From Gemmatimonadota bacterium (GTDB taxonomy: Bacteria > Latescibacterota > UBA2968): a stretch of 26,156 nt of DNA. Positions 22,382 through 26,156 of the stretch are shown here, one piece after another; position 1 is the first letter of the stretch, and each line of letters begins with the position of its first letter. The position numbers were made by a program, and so were the translations under genes. The stretch covers positions 31,201 to 57,356 of the forward strand of contig PAXL01000015.1 in NCBI GenBank assembly GCA_002714465.1, written 5' to 3'. The notes below the pieces were generated by a model. That model had not been told where the DNA came from, searched no databases, and saw only the letters and a program-made list of their open reading frames with translations.

Positions 22382-22960
22382 TTGAAACCCTACCTGACAC
22401 TCATCACGCTCACCCTTTTCGGTCTGATTGCGTGTATCGGCTTGGCCAGTGCGGAAACAGCGCCTCCAACCCCGGACACCTGGTCTGTCGCGGACGGTGG
22501 GCCGCCCCACGCTGAATCCGAAACAACCCAAGGCAACGAAACCGTCGCGGGGGCAAACGCAGTCCTCCCAGCCGGGGATGCGCTCCCCGATACGGTCGGC
22601 CTGGTCACGCGCATGGGGCTGTCACTCCTTGCCGTGATCGCGCTGATCTGGGGTACTGTTCAGATACTCAAGCGGTTCAGCTCTGGCAGTTCGACCTCAG
22701 GCAGCAGTAGCCGCATCCGGGTCCTCGATAGGGCCTACATCGCGCCGAAGAAATCCATATACGTCGTCCAGATCGGCGAAAAGGCACTTGCATTGGGCGT
22801 CTCCGATCATCAGATGACCACGCTGACCGACCTCGATCTCGAGGAAACGCTCGCGCAATACCAGTCGACCCAAAGCACGCCCGTATCCCAGCGATTCACC
22901 GACGTCTACAAGGCCGTGAACGCTCGTTTTGTGAGGCAGACGGAGGAACCGGCGACGTGA
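22382..22960 (+). CDS. fliO: flagellar export protein FliO
   Basis: A 192-residue FliO. An N-terminal Sec signal (LTLITLTLFGLIACIGLASA, cleavage before ETAPP) precedes a Pro/Thr-rich periplasmic segment. The membrane helix is at about 73-97 (MGLSLLAVIALIWGTVQIL). The cytoplasmic part has IRVLDRAYIAPKKSIYVVQI and KALALGVSDHQMTTL, typical of FliO. FliO helps assemble the FliP ring of the export gate. TTG 22382 is chosen: GGAG at 22371-22374 is 7 bases upstream, and the signal peptide starts there. The open frame extends further 5' but crosses the leader hairpins. The stop overlaps fliP (GTGA). Confidence 0.88.
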   Translation: MKPYLTLITLTLFGLIACIGLASAETAPPTPDTWSVADGGPPHAESETTQGNETVAGANAVLPAGDALPDTVGLVTRMGLSLLAVIALIWGTVQILKRFSSGSSTSGSSSRIRVLDRAYIAPKKSIYVVQIGEKALALGVSDHQMTTLTDLDLEETLAQYQSTQSTPVSQRFTDVYKAVNARFVRQTEEPAT

Positions 22961-23712
22961 TTCGGCGCAACCTCACGATGTGGCTGATGGTTCTCACCAT
23001 CGGCCTCTTGCTGTTTCCGGCGATCGCGGAGGCACAGGGTCTCCCGAAAATCAGCGTCGAAGTCGGCGAGGCACAGTCAGCGGAGGATGCCTCGGTCACC
23101 CTCGAGATCATCGCCCTTCTGACGGTCCTATCGCTGGCTCCAGCGATCCTGATCATGCTGACCTCGTTCACCCGAATCGTCGTGGTCCTCTCTTTCCTTA
23201 GGATGGCGATCGGAACGCAGCAGATCCCGCCCACGCAGTTGATCGTCGGTCTTGCGCTCTTCCTGACAATGTTCGTGATGGGACCCGTCTTCGAGCAGGT
23301 CTACGACGAGGCCCTCCTCCCCTACATGGAAGAAGAGATCGACCACAAGCAGGCGCTGGACCTCGGGATGGCTCCGATCAGGCGATTCATGCTCAAGAAC
23401 ACTCGGGAAAAGGATCTTGCTCTGTTCACCAAGATGGCCAACATGCCGAGACCCGCAAACGTAGACGAGCTCTCGAATCGGGTCCTCATCCCCAGCTTCG
23501 TAATCAGCGAGCTCAAGACGGCTTTCCAGATAAGCTTCGTCCTGTTCATCCCGTTCATCATCATCGACATGGTCGTCTCAAGCACCTTACTATCTATGGG
23601 CATGATGATGCTTCCACCGGTCACGGTCTCGTTGCCGTTCAAGATCCTTCTGTTCGTCCTGGTCGACGGCTGGCATCTGATCGTCCAGTCGATCGTGCAA
23701 AGCTTCCAGTAG
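22957..23712 (+). CDS. fliP: flagellar export gate protein FliP
   Basis: A 251-residue FliP. It has an N-terminal signal sequence (cleavage near AEA-QG at 26), membrane helices at about 48-75, 90-112, 190-212 and 218-245, and hallmark motifs LTSFTRIVVVLSFLRMAIGT, PPTQLIVGLALFLT and the segment IPSFVISELKTAFQISF. Five FliP subunits form the core of the export channel with FliQ and FliR. The start is GTG 22957, overlapping the fliO stop by four bases, with GGAGGA ahead of it. fliQ follows only after 213 bases, an unusual break in this gene set. Confidence 0.96.
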   Translation: MIRRNLTMWLMVLTIGLLLFPAIAEAQGLPKISVEVGEAQSAEDASVTLEIIALLTVLSLAPAILIMLTSFTRIVVVLSFLRMAIGTQQIPPTQLIVGLALFLTMFVMGPVFEQVYDEALLPYMEEEIDHKQALDLGMAPIRRFMLKNTREKDLALFTKMANMPRPANVDELSNRVLIPSFVISELKTAFQISFVLFIPFIIIDMVVSSTLLSMGMMMLPPVTVSLPFKILLFVLVDGWHLIVQSIVQSFQ

Positions 23713-23925
23713 AGGCGGATATGAAAGCGAAAACAGCAGTCGAGAACCGGGATTCGGCAGACAGGTCCAGCATGCGTCGCCGACGATACCGTGCTGCCCA
23801 AAAGCCTCAAACACTTCGCCCTCTGGCGCTTTGCATTCTTGGTAATAGAACGACGCGTGTCGGGAGAGGGCTCTTTCGCCCGCTCTACCCATCTCTCACG
23901 CTCCCACTTGGCGGAGGGGGGCAAC
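23713..23925. other. 213-base insertion-like gap between fliP and fliQ
   Basis: These two genes usually abut. The gap has no credible gene: a 71-codon frame (23721-23936) is Arg-rich and not protein-like. It contains a small imperfect hairpin at 23864-23885 (GGGC/GCCC core) and a CT/GA-rich stretch at 23884-23920 that resembles low-complexity intergenic repeats. The 3' end supplies the fliQ ribosome site. No terminal repeats or transposase trace are visible. Confidence 0.5.
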
Positions 23926-24195
23926 GTGAGTCCTGAATTCGTCGTCCATCTTGGAAAGGAAGCGATCTTCCTGATGCTCCTGATCTCGGCGCCCATGCTG
24001 ATAGCGGGTCTTGTCGTCGGTCTCGGCATAAGCATCTTGCAGGCCGTCACGCAGATCCACGAAGTTACGCTGACCTTTATCCCGAAGATCCTAGCCGTAT
24101 CGCTGGCCCTGATGGTCGCGCTCCCGTGGATGCTGCAGAAGATGCTCGACTTCATGCAGCTCCTGATGTCCCGTATACCCATGATGGCCAACTAG
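23926..24195 (+). CDS. fliQ: flagellar export gate protein FliQ
   Basis: An 89-residue protein, the usual FliQ length. Two membrane helices (about 13-37 and 52-74) flank the conserved motif SILQAVTQIHEVTLTFIPKI, diagnostic of FliQ/SctS. Four FliQ subunits wrap the FliP-FliR core. GTG 23926 is chosen because a strong ribosome site (GGAGG at 23913-23917, 8-base spacing) precedes it and the homologous N-terminus (SPEFVVHLGKEAIF) starts there. The longer open frame to 23791 is rejected. fliR begins 48 bases downstream. Confidence 0.94.
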   Translation: MSPEFVVHLGKEAIFLMLLISAPMLIAGLVVGLGISILQAVTQIHEVTLTFIPKILAVSLALMVALPWMLQKMLDFMQLLMSRIPMMAN

Positions 24196-24243
24196 CTGTG
24201 GTTTAGACGTTTGTTATTTTCATCTTGCGTTTTGTACTGACCA

Positions 24244-25032
24244 ATGGACTTGACTTGGCTCGACTTCTCCGTCGCACGCTGGCAGGTCTTCCTGCTAGTT
24301 TTCGTCCGCATCATCGGGGTGATCGCCGTCAGCCCGTTCTTCGGCCATCGTGTGATCATCAGTCAGGCGAAGGTCGGACTCGGGCTCGTCATTGCCGTCA
24401 CGCTGTTCTCGTCGATGCCCGTGCATATAGAGCCAGAAACAGAGTTTCTTCCCTACCTGATACTCGTGGCAAAAGAGTTGATCTTGGGGATGCTCTTTGG
24501 ATATACAGCCCGGCTCGTGTTCTTCGCCGTGCAGTTCGCCGGTGAGATCATCGGCATCGACATCGGTTTCGGCGTCGTCAACATCATCGACCCCCTGTCG
24601 GCCGAGCAAATCTCGGTCATCGCTACGTTCAAGAACCTGATCGCCATCGTCACGTTTCTCGCAATCGACGGGCATCACGTCCTCCTGAACGCGCTCATCG
24701 AGAGCTTCCACATGCTGCCTCTGGGCGGCATCCACCTCTCCTCGGGGGTCGGAGAGGGAATCATCGACATGACGGCCCAGGTATTCATCATGGCGATCCA
24801 GATATCGGCTCCGGTCATCACGGCTCTGTTCCTGACATCGTTGGCTCTCGGCATCGTCGCCCGAACGGTCCCGCAGATGAACGTCTTCATCGTTGGCTTC
24901 CCGCTCAAAATTGGCGTCGGCGTCGCGATGATCATGATCACGTTGCCCCTGTTCCAAGTTGTCCTAATCAAGCTGTTCAGCGACATCGGGCCTAACCTGA
25001 GCCTTTTGCTGACACAGATGCAAATGCCTTAG
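24244..25032 (+). CDS. fliR: flagellar export gate protein FliR
   Basis: A 262-residue FliR, mostly membrane helices. Conserved features include VFVRIIGVIAVSPFFGHR near the N-terminus, the segment GEIIGIDIGFGVVNIIDP in the middle, and NVFIVGFPLKIGVGVAMIMI near the C-terminus. One FliR joins five FliP subunits to close the export channel. No ribosome site is evident before ATG 24244; the preceding 48 bases are locally AT-rich (TTTGTTATTTTCATC), unlike the surroundings. The ATG is supported by the expected N-terminus. The gap to flhB holds a heptamer repeat. Confidence 0.94.
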   Translation: MDLTWLDFSVARWQVFLLVFVRIIGVIAVSPFFGHRVIISQAKVGLGLVIAVTLFSSMPVHIEPETEFLPYLILVAKELILGMLFGYTARLVFFAVQFAGEIIGIDIGFGVVNIIDPLSAEQISVIATFKNLIAIVTFLAIDGHHVLLNALIESFHMLPLGGIHLSSGVGEGIIDMTAQVFIMAIQISAPVITALFLTSLALGIVARTVPQMNVFIVGFPLKIGVGVAMIMITLPLFQVVLIKLFSDIGPNLSLLLTQMQMP

Positions 25033-25059
25033 ATCGTTTGTTTGGGGCCGGATTGCTGG

Positions 25060-25090
25060 CTCTGAACTCTGAACTCTGAACTCTGAACTC
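25060..25090. repeat. heptamer tandem repeat CTCTGAA x4.4
   Basis: Four perfect copies of CTCTGAA plus CTC fill 25060-25090 in the 69-base gap between fliR and flhB. The array ends 11 bases before the flhB TTG and occupies the position where a ribosome site would be expected. Read in register as AACTCTG it is the same heptamer as at 16573-16600. Confidence 0.9.
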
Positions 25091-25101
25091 GGTTTTGTCC
25101 C

Positions 25102-26156
25102 TTGGCTGAAGAGTCTTTCCAGGAAAAAACAGAGCAGGCGACCCCAAAACGCCGGGAGGAATCGGCAAAGAAGGGACAGATCGCCAAGAGTCAGGAGCTG
25201 AACTCTGCTGTCGTGTTGATGGCGGGACTCGGCGGGCTCTGGATGCTCGGCGGCATGATGTACCGGGATCTCAGCGGGTTCACTGTGAACATCCTGTCTG
25301 GCCCGCAACTGGTCGATGTCAGCCTGGGGAACATCTGGACGCTAGCGTTTAACTGGGCGCTCTTCTACTTCGGTGTCTCCGGACCGATCATGATCGTCCT
25401 GGGTGTCGCGGCATTCGTCGTCTCGATCTCTCAGGTTGGCTTCACCATCAATGAAGAGGCGCTGAGCCTGAAGCTGCAGCGTCTCGACCCGGTCGCTGGT
25501 GCAAAACGCCTGGTGTCGAAGCGTTCGCTCGTCGAGCTCGTCAAGGGTCTCTTCAAGATCTCGATCGTCGGCTACATCAGCTACATCACCATCATGCCCG
25601 AGCTGGGGACGATGGCCACGCTCCTAGATGTGGGGATCGGCGAAACCTTCGCTTACATCGCGATGATGATCATGCGCGTCGGCTTCCGTACGGCGATCGT
25701 GCTCCTGGTTTTGGCCGCTCTGGACTACGCCTATCAGCGCTGGGAACACAGCAACAGCATCAAAATGACGAAACAAGAAGTGAAGGAAGAGCAGAAGCAG
25801 ACCGAGGGCGATCCGCAAGTCAAGATGCGCATTCGAAGCCTACAGCGAGAGGCCGCACGTAGACGGATGATGGACGACGTTCCACAGGCCGACGTGGTCA
25901 TCACGAACCCGACCCACTACGCCATAGCCATCCAATATGACCCCGAGGAGATGGCAGCCCCGGTCGTTGTCGCAAAGGGGCAGAATCTGATCGCCCAGAA
26001 GATCAAGGAGATCGCTCGAGAGCACGACATCCCGTGTGTCGAGAATAAGCCACTGGCGCAGACCCTTTTTCGGGCCGCCGAAATCGGTCAGGAAATTCCG
26101 GAAGATCTCTACAAGGCCGTGGCCGAAGTCCTCGCCTACGTCTTCCGGCTCCGAGG
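25102..26156 (+). CDS. flhB: flagellar export switch protein FlhB (3' end outside window)
   Basis: 351 codons are visible with no stop. The N-terminus is typical (EKTEQATPKRREESAKKGQI, then AKSQEL), followed by four membrane helices (about 36-53, 85-113, 148-170, 185-212). The cytoplasmic domain contains the autocleavage motif NPTH at 269-272, the same number as in Salmonella FlhB, with VVAKGQNLIAQKIKEIA and IPCVENKPLAQTLF after it. FlhB gates export and switches substrate specificity when contacted by FliK. The only start in frame after the TGA at 25084-25086 that gives the full N-terminus is TTG 25102. It lacks a visible ribosome site. flhA probably follows outside the window. Confidence 0.95.
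   Translation, partial: MAEESFQEKTEQATPKRREESAKKGQIAKSQELNSAVVLMAGLGGLWMLGGMMYRDLSGFTVNILSGPQLVDVSLGNIWTLAFNWALFYFGVSGPIMIVLGVAAFVVSISQVGFTINEEALSLKLQRLDPVAGAKRLVSKRSLVELVKGLFKISIVGYISYITIMPELGTMATLLDVGIGETFAYIAMMIMRVGFRTAIVLLVLAALDYAYQRWEHSNSIKMTKQEVKEEQKQTEGDPQVKMRIRSLQREAARRRMMDDVPQADVVITNPTHYAIAIQYDPEEMAAPVVVAKGQNLIAQKIKEIAREHDIPCVENKPLAQTLFRAAEIGQEIPEDLYKAVAEVLAYVFRLR

Noticed and set aside
24196..24243. Promoter before fliR
   Set aside because: The short AT-rich stretch has only poor -35/-10 matches, and fliR is most simply read from the upstream transcript.

Overview
The window is almost entirely one flagellar gene cluster. Every convincing gene lies on the + strand, with short gaps or overlaps typical of operons. 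The cluster suggests a motile, two-membraned (diderm) bacterium: there is a lipoprotein with a clear lipobox, export to a periplasm and a lytic transglycosylase among the rod genes. The gene set (FlbD, a TIGR02530-type protein, MotE, tandem MotB, a sigma54-type activator) fits a deep-branching Gram-negative phylum better than enterics, but I cannot name the lineage from sequence alone. Base composition is moderately GC-rich and fairly even.

Layout. Bases 1-1369 are not flagellar: the damaged tail of a VOC/glyoxalase-family gene, an alpha/beta hydrolase and a small lipoprotein. Bases 1370-2077 carry no credible gene but hold inverted repeats and repeat-like sequence. From 2078 to 5120 lies a regulatory unit: a small helical protein, a soluble PAS histidine kinase and a sigma54-activating response regulator, closed by two hairpin terminators. 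The structural genes follow: flgB, an unknown 98-residue protein, a lytic transglycosylase, fliE, fliF, fliH, fliI, fliJ, motE-like, fliK, flgD, a TIGR02530-family gene, flgE, flbD, motA, two tandem motB genes, fliN, fliO, fliP, fliQ, fliR and flhB, which runs off the right end.

How they work together. The kinase/regulator pair probably switches on sigma54-dependent flagellar promoters; weak -24/-12 candidates lie before flgB and flgE. FliE, FlgB and the transglycosylase build and pass the rod through the wall. FliF is the MS ring. FliH, FliI and FliJ are the export ATPase complex, and FliO, FliP, FliQ, FliR and FlhB the membrane export gate. FlgD, FlgE and FliK build and measure the hook. 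MotA, the two MotB proteins and FliN form stator and switch parts.

Most notable points: flgC, fliG, fliM and fliL are missing from the places where they usually occur; short uncharacterised reading frames sit in or near some of these gaps. FliN has an acidic N-terminal extension with three copies of a 13-residue motif. MotB is duplicated in tandem. The ~300-base leader of fliO is highly structured and its Shine-Dalgarno sequence is buried in a 9-bp stem. A heptamer tandem repeat occurs in two separate flagellar intergenic gaps. I see no RNA genes, CRISPR arrays, insertion sequences or phage genes.
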